Assembly: GCF_001956585.1 (NCBI RefSeq)
Contig: NZ_MSRR01000004.1
Location: forward strand, 62,001-126,000
Direction: 5' to 3'
Length of the DNA: 64,000 bases
Source: Actinomyces naeslundii
Lineage (GTDB): Bacteria; Actinomycetota; Actinomycetes; Actinomycetales; Actinomycetaceae
Shown here: piece by piece, positions 21,733 to 29,096 of the stretch
How the letters are laid out: every line of letters begins with the position of its first letter
Position numbering within the stretch: position 1 is the first letter of the stretch
Program-made: the position numbers and the translations under genes
Notes under the pieces: generated by a model
Database searches by the model: none
What the model was told of the DNA's origin: nothing
What the model saw: only the letters and a program-made list of their open reading frames with translations

Positions 21733-22317
21733 ATGAGCGGCGGCACTTCTCATGTACCCGACCATCAGCATTGGAAACCGGCCGTCCCTCTGTGGGGCGT
21801 GGTGTATGGACGGATCGGTTTGGGCATTCTCGAGGCAATCGCACTCGGGGCGGTCGTGGCCGTCTGGTCCGCCCTCACCGACGCCGGACTCGTCTCCGAC
21901 CAGGTGACGGGATTCGCCATCCTGGCGACCGCGGTGCGCGAGGTGCTCGACGCCTTCTCAATGCGTCTGACCATGCGCATTCTGCGCACCAACGACATGA
22001 ACGCGACACAGCGGACCGTGGCCGCCATCATCTGCCCGGCCATCGGCGGAGCACTGGCGGCCATGGTCTTCGTACCGCACGCCCTCACTCACCTGACTCT
22101 TCTCACGTGGGCGCTGTTCATGCTCATCACGTGCACGTTGGAACAGCCGTGGAAGAAGCCGTTGTCCTACGAGGAGATGAGGGAACGCGGCCGCCGGACC
22201 CGGCTGATGACCCGGGATCACTTCGCCGAGGAGATCGCCGACGGCCGCATGACCTTCCGGCCGATCGACGACGAGGGCTGCTACCTCGACGAGGATGGCA
22301 ACCGCATCGATGACTAA
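21733..22317 (+). CDS. Multi-pass membrane protein of unknown function, tandem paralogue
   Basis: A 194-residue protein aligned by eye along its length with the preceding gene: HWKPAVP, LGAVVAVWSALTDAGL, VREVLDAFSMRLTMR, LTWALFMLITCTLEQPWKK and LSYEEMRERGR match the corresponding segments there. It has about four membrane segments and a longer acidic C-terminal tail (DDEGCYLDEDGNRIDD). The start ATG follows GGAGGAG. No catalytic motif is visible. I cannot assign a function. Confidence 0.7.
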   Translation: MSGGTSHVPDHQHWKPAVPLWGVVYGRIGLGILEAIALGAVVAVWSALTDAGLVSDQVTGFAILATAVREVLDAFSMRLTMRILRTNDMNATQRTVAAIICPAIGGALAAMVFVPHALTHLTLLTWALFMLITCTLEQPWKKPLSYEEMRERGRRTRLMTRDHFAEEIADGRMTFRPIDDEGCYLDEDGNRIDD

Positions 22318-22481
22318 AGGGATGCGCCGGTAGGAGCCCGACCTGCGAGTCGTGGTGGCGCTGGTCGCGGCCGCGCGAATTGTCTCCGCACTAGACCGCA
22401 CCCGCGCCCGCCCTGCGGCCCGCCGCCCCACCCACCTTTCGCAGGCCCTGGGCTGAGCGACGGACTCACAGCCGTCCGACG

Positions 22482-23357
22482 TCAGGACTTCTTGAAGTCG
22501 TACTGCGGGTGCTCCTTGGACCAGGCGGTGGCGGCCTCGTCCTCTTTTCCCTCGCCGTAGGTGTTGACGACAAGGTCCTCGAGACTGCCGTAGGTGGCCT
22601 CATCCATCTTGATGGAGCCGAGCCACTTCGCGATCTCGGGGTACTCCTGCGCAAATCCCTCTCGTCCCAGGAAGTGAAGCCCCTCCCCCTTGCCGAGCGC
22701 CCCCTTGGGATCCTCCAGGTCCCGCATGTCATAGGTGGTGTTCGCCCAGAAGGGGTGCCACAGGGTGACGACGATCTCGTTCTTCGCGTCGACCGCCTTC
22801 TTGAGCTCTGCCAGCATCCCGGTGGTGGAGGAGGTCAGGAACTTCATGTCCCCCAGGCCGTAGTCGGGGATGACGTCCTCCTGCGACACCTTGGTCAGGC
22901 CCGCGCCCGGCTCGATACCGATGATCTTGTTGCCGATCTGCGAGGCGTGGGGCTTGATGTCCTCGATCGATTTCATTGAGGAGTAGGAGGGAACCGCCCA
23001 GGTCAGCTTGGCGGCGTCGTAGTAGGTCCCCAGGTCCTCGATGTACTTGCGGTACTTGTCCATGTACTCCTTGTGAGTGACGTCCGGCCAGGCCGACGGG
23101 TAGAGGTCAACCGCCCCCTGGCTGAGCCCGGCGTAGAGAGGCCCCGCCTCACTCAGGTCAGTCAGCTTGATCCGGTACCCGGCCTTCTCGAGCTGGGTCT
23201 TCACCAGATGCGTCATGGACAGACCGTCACTCCAGGAGGGGATGAAGCCGAGTCGGAGTGTCTTACCGCCACCCGAGCCTCGGCCGCAGGCGGCGAGCGC
23301 ACCTCCTGCCATGAGGGAGGCGAGAGCCGTGGTGAAGGTACGACGGGAGGCCTGCAT
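22482..23357 (-). CDS. proX: Glycine betaine/proline-type ABC transporter substrate-binding lipoprotein
   Basis: A 291-residue solute receptor of the OpuAC family. The signal peptide contains SRRTF, possibly Tat-like, and a lipobox LAAC with C24, so the protein is probably a lipoprotein. The rest has the OpuAC fold pattern, with tryptophans and aromatic residues typical of quaternary-ammonium cages (for example PSAWPDV and TLWHPFW). The ATG at 23357 follows AAGGA. An upstream in-frame ATG at 23420 would place 21 more residues in front of the signal. Last gene of the operon; the substrate (betaine, choline or proline) cannot be fixed. Confidence 0.88.
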   Translation of the reverse strand: MQASRRTFTTALASLMAGGALAACGRGSGGGKTLRLGFIPSWSDGLSMTHLVKTQLEKAGYRIKLTDLSEAGPLYAGLSQGAVDLYPSAWPDVTHKEYMDKYRKYIEDLGTYYDAAKLTWAVPSYSSMKSIEDIKPHASQIGNKIIGIEPGAGLTKVSQEDVIPDYGLGDMKFLTSSTTGMLAELKKAVDAKNEIVVTLWHPFWANTTYDMRDLEDPKGALGKGEGLHFLGREGFAQEYPEIAKWLGSIKMDEATYGSLEDLVVNTYGEGKEDEAATAWSKEHPQYDFKKS

Positions 23358-23423
23358 AGCATTCCTTCGGTGTGCGCCTGCCGCCTGCGAGGGCGGAGCG
23401 GAAAAGCGTCGTCGAGTCATGGG

Positions 23424-24302
23424 TCACCGCTTCTTGAGGATCGAGAGCAGCGAGCCCTCCTCCCGCGGTGCCCCGAGGGCCGCGGTCACCCGGTCCAGGA
23501 AGATCGCCAGGAACACGATGGACAGACCCGCCTCGGTGCCCTTGGCGATATCGATCGTCGCGAGCGCCTTGACGACCTCCTTCCCGAGACCGTCGGCACC
23601 GACCATGCCCGCGATGACGGCCATCGACAGCGCCAGCATGATGACCTGGTTGACGCCTGCCATGATCGTGGGGACGGCCAGCGGAAGCTGGATGCCCTTG
23701 AGGATCTGCCAGTCGGTCGCTCCGAAGGAGCGCCCCGCCTCAACGGTCTCCTTATCCACCTGCTTGATGCCCAGCTCGGTCATGCGCACCCCGGGGGGCA
23801 TCGCGAAGATGAGCGTGGCGAACATGCCGGGAACCACGCCGATGGAGAAGAACAGCACCGAGGGAATGAGGTAGACGAAGGCCGGCATGGTCTGCATGAG
23901 GTCGAGGACCGGGCGGACCAGCGCGCTGACGTACTTGTTCCGGGCGGCCCAGATCCCCAAGGGGATGGCGAAGATGAGGGCGGTGACCGTGGCCAGGGTG
24001 ACGAGGACCAGAGTCTCCATCGCGTTGGTCCACTGGCCCATCGAGATAATGAGCAGGAAGGTGACGGCGGTCCCCACGGCCAGCCTCCAGGACTTCGCCA
24101 GCCAGGCGATCAGGACGAAGACCACCACCATCACGAGCGGTGGGATGGCCAGCAGGACGTTGACGAGGGCGTCATTGACCGAGGTCCCACTCTGGGAGAT
24201 CAGACCCAGGAAGCCGTGCAGATGCGTCTGGATCCAGTTGATAAAGGTCTCGACCCAGGAGCCCAGAGGGATCTTGGGAAGAGGGGTCTGTGAGGAAATC
24301 AT
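23424..24302 (-). CDS. proW: Glycine betaine/proline-type ABC transporter permease
   Basis: A 292-residue membrane permease of the OpuAB/ProW family. About six or seven helices are visible, with the family segments LDLMQTMPAFVYLIPSVLFF and PPGVRMTELGIKQV, followed by the EAA-type loop near ATDWQILKGIQLPLAVPT that docks the ATPase. The ATG overlaps the ATPase stop in a TGATG junction, indicating coupled translation. The middle gene of the transporter operon. Confidence 0.92.
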   Translation of the reverse strand: MISSQTPLPKIPLGSWVETFINWIQTHLHGFLGLISQSGTSVNDALVNVLLAIPPLVMVVVFVLIAWLAKSWRLAVGTAVTFLLIISMGQWTNAMETLVLVTLATVTALIFAIPLGIWAARNKYVSALVRPVLDLMQTMPAFVYLIPSVLFFSIGVVPGMFATLIFAMPPGVRMTELGIKQVDKETVEAGRSFGATDWQILKGIQLPLAVPTIMAGVNQVIMLALSMAVIAGMVGADGLGKEVVKALATIDIAKGTEAGLSIVFLAIFLDRVTAALGAPREEGSLLSILKKR

Positions 24303-25522
24303 CAGGCGTCGGCTCCTTCGGACTCGTTGGTCTCGCTGGCCTCGACGGCCTGCTCACTGATGGCCGCCAGCAGCGTGACGCGCGGGATGACGCCGGAGAC
24401 CCGTCCGTCGTCGTCGACGACGACGATGGGGGCGGCGTGCTGCGCGGCGTAGGAGAACAGCTCGTTGACGGGGGTCGTGTGCGACACGACCGGCATCTCG
24501 TGGACCGTGGACAGCGGCAGGATGTCGGAGCCCTCCTTGACCGCGCGGGCGACGTCGTCCTCCCAGACGTATCCGAAGGGCGTGCGGTCGCGGTTCTGCA
24601 CCAGCAGCCATGAGGGCTGGTTCTCCCTCAGGAGCTTGTGAGCGGCACGCGGGCTGCGGTCCGAGCCCAGGATCGCGTAGGGCGGCTCCGCGATCGAGCC
24701 CGCCGTCAGGACCCGGGTGCGGTCGACGTCCGCCACGAACCGCGAGACGTAGTCGGAGGCGGGGTCGCGCAGGATCTCCTCGGCGGTACCGACCTGCTCG
24801 ACGCGCCCGTCGCGCATCATCGCGATCCGGTCCCCCAGCCGCATGGCCTCGTTGAGGTCGTGGGTGATGAACAGGATCGTCTTGCCGAGCTTGCCCTGCA
24901 GGTCGATGAGCTGGTCCTGCATCTCGCGACGGATCAGCGGGTCGAGTGCGGAGAAGGCCTCGTCCATGAGCAGGATGTCGGTCTCGGCGGCCAGCGCCCG
25001 GGCTAGGCCCACACGCTGGCGCATCCCTCCGGAGAGCTCGCCGGGCTTGTAGCCGCCCCAGCCCTCCAGGCCCACCATGGACAGGGCCTCCTCGGCCCGG
25101 CGCTCGCGCTCGGAGCGCCCCACTCCCTGGACCTCCAGACCGTAGGCGACATTCTCACCCACCGTGCGGTGCGGCAGGAGGGCGAAGTTCTGGAAGACCA
25201 TGGACACGCGCTTGCGGCGCAGGTCGCGCAGCTTCGGCTTGGAGATGTCGGCCAGGTCGTCCCCGTAGAGGGTCATGCTGCCCGCGGTCATGGGCAGCAG
25301 GCCATTGACCATGCGGATGAGCGTGGACTTGCCGGAGCCCGACAGACCCATGACGACGAAGATCTCGCCCTTGTCGACGTCGAAGGAGGTATCGATGACG
25401 GCGGCCGTCTGCCCCGACTTCCTCAGCTCGTCCCGTGTCCTTCCGGCCTTGAGCTTCTTGACGCCGTCGGACGGTCGCCGCCCGAAGACCTTGTAGACAT
25501 GACTGGCTTCAATGACTTTCAC
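24302..25522 (-). CDS. proV: Glycine betaine/proline-type ABC transporter ATPase with CBS domains
   Basis: A 406-residue QAT-family ATPase. Residues about 50-270 hold the Walker A GLSGSGKSTLIRM, signature LSGGMRQRV and Walker B ILLMDEAFSALD. The C-terminal 120 residues form a tandem CBS module (ending GRVSGVIPRVTLLAAI). In OpuA transporters this module senses ionic strength or cyclic-di-AMP, so osmotic control is likely here by inference. The GTG at 25522 follows GAGGAG at a short spacing; a GTG at 25534 is the alternative. First gene of the operon. Confidence 0.92.
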   Translation of the reverse strand: MKVIEASHVYKVFGRRPSDGVKKLKAGRTRDELRKSGQTAAVIDTSFDVDKGEIFVVMGLSGSGKSTLIRMVNGLLPMTAGSMTLYGDDLADISKPKLRDLRRKRVSMVFQNFALLPHRTVGENVAYGLEVQGVGRSERERRAEEALSMVGLEGWGGYKPGELSGGMRQRVGLARALAAETDILLMDEAFSALDPLIRREMQDQLIDLQGKLGKTILFITHDLNEAMRLGDRIAMMRDGRVEQVGTAEEILRDPASDYVSRFVADVDRTRVLTAGSIAEPPYAILGSDRSPRAAHKLLRENQPSWLLVQNRDRTPFGYVWEDDVARAVKEGSDILPLSTVHEMPVVSHTTPVNELFSYAAQHAAPIVVVDDDGRVSGVIPRVTLLAAISEQAVEASETNESEGADA

Positions 25523-26148
25523 AGCACTCCTCACGATCTAGCTCCTGGACCTGCCCGCTACACGGCCCGGAAGACGACGTTGTGAAAACCGCTTCCGGGG
25601 CCTTAAGACGGCCGCGAGCCTCGTTTTATGGTGATGCGATGCAGTCAAACGGTCAATCGGAAGGCACCCCAGAATCCGCGAATTCACGGGTCTTTGGGCC
25701 TTGACACGTGCATGGGCGTGGTTGAGGACACGCCCTGGGAACAGGATGAGGATCATCGCGCCCGCCGAAGCGATCCTCGCCGCCCGCAACCCTAGAAACG
25801 ATTGGAAAGACTACGGATAACGAGGGCTCACATGAACCACCTTCATCAACATCACAGGAAGGTCACATAACCAATTACTCGCACATCTGCAACCGGACCC
25901 CCGCGACCCCAACCAAAGTGAAGAACATCACATTATCGTCCGGGTTGTACTCGGAGCCGGGACAGCAGGCGGTTTGCGGCCCGCCTCCCCCGCACTGACG
26001 TTCCGCCGGAGGACGGAGACGGGAGTATCACCGACACCACGGACCACCCACCCCGCGCGGCCCCCGAGAGCAGCCCGCATCACTAGGCTTGAGAGGCGCG
26101 ACCACGGCCCAGAAGGCCAGCAGAGTGCCAATGCGGGAGGAGGCTGGC
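25523..26148. other. Long divergent intergenic region between the betaine transporter and the sugar-kinase operon
   Basis: About 630 bases with no convincing gene. The stretch from about 25,790 to 25,935 is clearly lower in GC than its surroundings. It includes a 12-codon frame at 25832-25870 preceded by GAGGG and rich in His codons (MNHLHQHHRKVT), possibly a leader peptide and possibly chance. Promoters for both flanking operons must lie here, but I could not define them. No clear terminator or riboswitch was recognised. Confidence 0.45.
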
Positions 26149-26505
26149 GTGCCGGCTGCAGGATGGATCCCGGTGGACAGCCCGGGCCCCTGGGGATCCC
26201 CCAGTTCCCCGCGAGCGCAGGGCCCCAAGGCTCACGCCGACGTGCGCAGCTCAAACATGTCACTCATTCTGCGCCGCCTTCAGACGAGCCCCGCCCTGTC
26301 ACGCACCCGCCTGGCCCGCGAGACAGAACTGTCCAAGGCGACGGTGTCGACCCTGGTGGCCGGGTTGTGCTCACGGGGACTGCTCATCGAGGAGAAGCCC
26401 GATCTGTCCGGCAACGTCGGCAGATCGAGCAGCACCGTGCGCTACTCCTCCACCCCGGGGTGGCACGACGTCGCCGTCGCGAGCCACGACGGTCTGGACA
26501 CCTGA
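26149..26505 (+). CDS. HTH-only protein resembling the N-terminus of a ROK-family regulator (possibly truncated)
   Basis: A 118-residue product whose centre (NMSLILRRLQTSPALSRT, then LARETELSKATVSTLV) matches the winged-helix DNA-binding domain of ROK/NagC/XylR repressors, including the typical SKATVS recognition helix and a GNVGRSSSTV wing. A ROK regulator is normally about 380-400 residues because a sugar-kinase-like domain follows; here the frame stops right after the wing. The GTG at 26149 follows GGGAGGAGG, so translation looks real. It may be a degenerate repressor or a genuine short regulator of the two downstream sugar genes. Confidence 0.6.
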   Translation: MPAAGWIPVDSPGPWGSPSSPRAQGPKAHADVRSSNMSLILRRLQTSPALSRTRLARETELSKATVSTLVAGLCSRGLLIEEKPDLSGNVGRSSSTVRYSSTPGWHDVAVASHDGLDT

Positions 26506-26529
26506 GACGAGCAGGAGAAGAGGATCCAC

Positions 26530-27348
26530 ATGACTGACGCAGCAGGCCAGACCCGCACCGCCGTCGTCCTGGCCCGGGGCCTGGGAACCCGCATGCGGGC
26601 GGCCAGCCCGGCCGGCTCCGACCTGACCTCCCAGCAGGCCGTAGCCGCCGCCAGCGGTTACAAGGCCCTCATGCCCATCGGCGGGCACCGGCTCATCGAC
26701 TACAGCCTGGCGGCCCTGGCCGACGCCGGGATCGAGCGGGCCGTCCTGGTCGTCGGGCCCGAGCACGAGGACTTCCGCCGTCACATCGACTCCTTGAGGC
26801 TCACGCGGCTCACGATCGACCTGGCCGTCCAGAGAGAGCCCCTGGGAACGGCCGACGCCGTCCTGTCCGCCGAGGCGGCCGTGGACGGTGAGCCCTTCCT
26901 CATGGTCAACGGGGACAACTACTACCCCCACCGGGCCCTGCGCGACCTGGCCCGCCACCGGGGCACCGCCCTGGCCGGCTTCGACCGCGCAGCGCTCGTG
27001 GCGGACTCCAACATCCCCGCGGAGAGGGTCGCCGCCTTCGCACTGGTGCGCGCCCGTGACGGGTTGCTGGCGGAGATCATGGAGAAGCCCTCACCTGAGG
27101 CGGTCCGGGCCGCCGGGCCGCACGCACTGGTGTCGATGAACGCCTTCGGATTCACCAGTGAGATCTTCGCCGCCTGCCGCCGGATCACCCCCTCACCGCG
27201 CGGCGAGCTGGAGATCGTCGACGCCGTGCGCGCCCTGCGCTGCCCGGTGTCGGTCCTGCCGGCCACCGGCGCGGTCCTGGACCTGTCCCGCCGCGAGGAC
27301 ATCGCCGAGGTCGAGGCCCGCCTGACCGGAATGGAGGTATCGCTGTGA
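26530..27348 (+). CDS. Sugar-1-phosphate nucleotidyltransferase-like protein
   Basis: A 272-residue NTP-transferase-fold protein. The N-terminus has AVVLARGLGTRMR, the nucleotide-binding GxGTR loop with Arg where Ala is usual, then KALMPIGG and the metal-site segment VNGDNYYP. These enzymes join a sugar 1-phosphate to an NTP. The stop overlaps the start of the following kinase, so the pair probably act in series: the kinase makes a sugar 1-phosphate that this enzyme activates. The sugar and nucleotide are unknown. Confidence 0.82.
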   Translation: MTDAAGQTRTAVVLARGLGTRMRAASPAGSDLTSQQAVAAASGYKALMPIGGHRLIDYSLAALADAGIERAVLVVGPEHEDFRRHIDSLRLTRLTIDLAVQREPLGTADAVLSAEAAVDGEPFLMVNGDNYYPHRALRDLARHRGTALAGFDRAALVADSNIPAERVAAFALVRARDGLLAEIMEKPSPEAVRAAGPHALVSMNAFGFTSEIFAACRRITPSPRGELEIVDAVRALRCPVSVLPATGAVLDLSRREDIAEVEARLTGMEVSL

Positions 27349-28610
27349 GCCAGGAAGAGTGCCAGGTGATGAGTGAGGCGCCCGAGGAGTCCGCCTGGCG
27401 GGTACCCGGACGCGTCGAGGTCCTGGGCAAGCACACCGACTACGCCGGCGGCTCGGTCCTGGTCGGCGCCGTCGACCGGGCCATCACGGCGCGTGCGCAC
27501 CGCGCCCGAGGACCGCAGTCGTCCCTGACCGCCACCACCGACGACGGCGACCCCATCACCCTGCGCGCCGGGGTGGACCCCGGCCTGGAACCGGGCCACT
27601 GGGGGCACTACCTTCAGACGGTCCTGGACCGGCTGACCCTCAACTTCGGGGCCGGTGCCGCGGCCCACCTATCCATCTCCTCCGACCTGCCGCCGGCCTC
27701 TGGGATGAGCTCATCCTCCGCGCTCGTGTGCGCCACGGCCCTGGCCCTGGCCGATCTCAATGGCTGGAGCCGGGCTCCCCGGTGGAACGAGGCGATGCCC
27801 GACCGGCTGTCCCTGGCCGGCTACCTCGCCGCCGTGGAGGGCGGGCGCAGCTGGCGCGACCTGCCGGGGACCAGCGGGGTGGGCACCCGCGGCGGGAGCG
27901 AGGACCACACCGGCATGCTGTGCGGCGCCCGGGACCGGCTGCTCCTGGCCGGCTTCGACCCGATGCACATCGAGCAGACCATCTCCTTCCCCGCCCAGTG
28001 GGCCGTCGTCATCGGCGTGAGCGGGGTGCTGGCGCACAAGACCGGCGCGACCCTGGAGGACTACAACCGCGGGCCGAGTACCGTCCAGTCGGTGCTGTCC
28101 AGGTGGAACCAGGCCACCGGACGCGCCGACGTCTCCCTGGCCGGTGCGGTCAGGCACCTGGTCGGGGACGCCACCGGCGAGCAGGCGGCCGCAGACCCCG
28201 TGCTGCAGGATCTGCTGGGGCTGTGCGAGCCCGGCTACGAGCGGAAGCGGATCGAGCAGTTCCTCATCGAGTCCCTCGTGCTGGTCCCGGCCGGCGCCCG
28301 GCTGATCACCGCGGCCGATCCCGGCGTCGGCGACGTCCTCCAGCGCTCCCAGGAGCTGGCCGACCAGGGCCTGCGCAACCAGGTGCCGCAGACCCGCCTC
28401 ATGGTGTCCCTGGCCCGGGAGATGGGAGCCGTCGGTGCCTCCTCCTTCGGAGCCGGGTGGGGCGGGTCGGTGTACGCCCTCGTTCCGACCGACGATGCCG
28501 AGGACTTCGCCTCACAGTGGCTCCAGGCCTATCGGGACCGCGAGCAGGAGGCCGAGCACTCCTCCACGATCGTGACCAGGCCGGGGACGGGGGCCTGCCG
28601 ACTGCTCTGA
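27345..28610 (+). CDS. GHMP-family sugar kinase, galactokinase-like
   Basis: A 421-residue GHMP kinase. The N-terminal motif is GRVEVLGKHTDYAGG, where classical galactokinases have GRxNxIGEHTDY, so two key positions differ (Asn to Glu, Glu to Lys). The ATP-binding loop PPASGMSSSSAL and the C-terminal glycine motif SSFGAGWGGSVYAL are intact. It starts with GTG in a GTGA overlap, preceded by GGAGGT. I avoid the name galK because of the altered substrate motif; it looks like a separate subfamily. Probable product: a sugar 1-phosphate for the neighbouring nucleotidyltransferase. Confidence 0.82.
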   Translation: MSQEECQVMSEAPEESAWRVPGRVEVLGKHTDYAGGSVLVGAVDRAITARAHRARGPQSSLTATTDDGDPITLRAGVDPGLEPGHWGHYLQTVLDRLTLNFGAGAAAHLSISSDLPPASGMSSSSALVCATALALADLNGWSRAPRWNEAMPDRLSLAGYLAAVEGGRSWRDLPGTSGVGTRGGSEDHTGMLCGARDRLLLAGFDPMHIEQTISFPAQWAVVIGVSGVLAHKTGATLEDYNRGPSTVQSVLSRWNQATGRADVSLAGAVRHLVGDATGEQAAADPVLQDLLGLCEPGYERKRIEQFLIESLVLVPAGARLITAADPGVGDVLQRSQELADQGLRNQVPQTRLMVSLAREMGAVGASSFGAGWGGSVYALVPTDDAEDFASQWLQAYRDREQEAEHSSTIVTRPGTGACRLL

Positions 28611-28710
28611 ACACCCTGGCCGCCGACCGAGTGACCCGGGAAGTACTTCACGACTCCTTACGGCATCTTTTGTTGAGCACCGAACCATTCAAGGCGTCGA
28701 AGATACATAC

Positions 28711-28738
28711 TTGTCACGAACTACAAGAATGGTAGGAT
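28711..28738 (+). promoter_or_regulatory. Probable sigma-70-type promoter of the secreted peptide gene
   Basis: TTGTCA at 28711-28716 and TAGGAT at 28733-28738 are separated by 16 bases, close to the vegetative consensus. They lie in an AT-richer patch, 42 bases before the peptide ATG. Predicted transcription start is near 28745. Because a terminator follows the peptide gene, this unit is probably monocistronic. Confidence 0.55.
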
Positions 28739-28779
28739 AAATTGTCCTTTGACACCTCCCCTGGACAGGAGTTTCCTTG

Positions 28780-28974
28780 ATGAAAACTGTTGCTCGAGTC
28801 TCTCTCGTCGCCCTCCTCCTGGCGGGCTTCGCCGTACCCGCAAACGCCGCACCGGCCGCCAGCCCCGCACGACAGGACGACTCAGCGAGCGCCTTCGGCA
28901 AGCCGTTCCGAGACTGGTGCATCTTCCCACCCTCCCCGTGGTGTGACAGGAAGAACAACCGGTGGTACAGCTGA
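28780..28974 (+). CDS. Small secreted peptide precursor with a two-cysteine C-terminal motif
   Basis: A 64-residue precursor. Residues 1-23 form a Sec signal peptide (MKTVARVSLVALLLAGFAVP then ANA, with cleavage likely before A24). The mature part would be about 41 residues, ending in DWCIFPPSPWCDRKNNRWYS. C47 and C55 bracket a seven-residue, Pro-rich aromatic stretch that could close a disulfide loop after export. AGGAG sits eight bases before the ATG. A promoter and a strong terminator frame the gene. A sensor kinase/regulator pair starts about 120 bases downstream, so a signalling role is an attractive inference. It could also be a bacteriocin-like or wall peptide. I know no named family. 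Confidence 0.7.
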   Translation: MKTVARVSLVALLLAGFAVPANAAPAASPARQDDSASAFGKPFRDWCIFPPSPWCDRKNNRWYS

Positions 28975-28991
28975 TTGAACCCACCCCCTGA

Positions 28992-29021
28992 CCACCCCTA
29001 AGCATCACGCCTTAGGGGTGG
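28992..29021 (+). terminator. Hairpin terminator after the secreted peptide gene
   Basis: A perfect 11-base inverted repeat (CCACCCCTAAG at 28992-29002, CTTAGGGGTGG at 29011-29021) with an eight-base loop, followed by a short T-containing run (CAGCATTTTC). It lies 18 bases after the peptide stop and before the kinase gene. It should end or strongly attenuate the peptide transcript. Confidence 0.75.
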
Positions 29022-29096
29022 CAGCATTTTCTCGACATTAGGCGCAGAACACAAAACAAATCACCTCCACAACTCCACCCCTGACCTTCAAGGACA

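Noticed and set aside
25538-25789. Small minus-strand frame upstream of the betaine transporter
   Set aside because: No ribosome site, no domain, mixed basic composition. It more likely lies in the promoter region.
27345-28610. Assignment as galactokinase galK
   Set aside because: The substrate motif differs at two important positions (GRVEVLGKHTDY instead of GRxNxIGEHTDY), so a named galK call is not justified.
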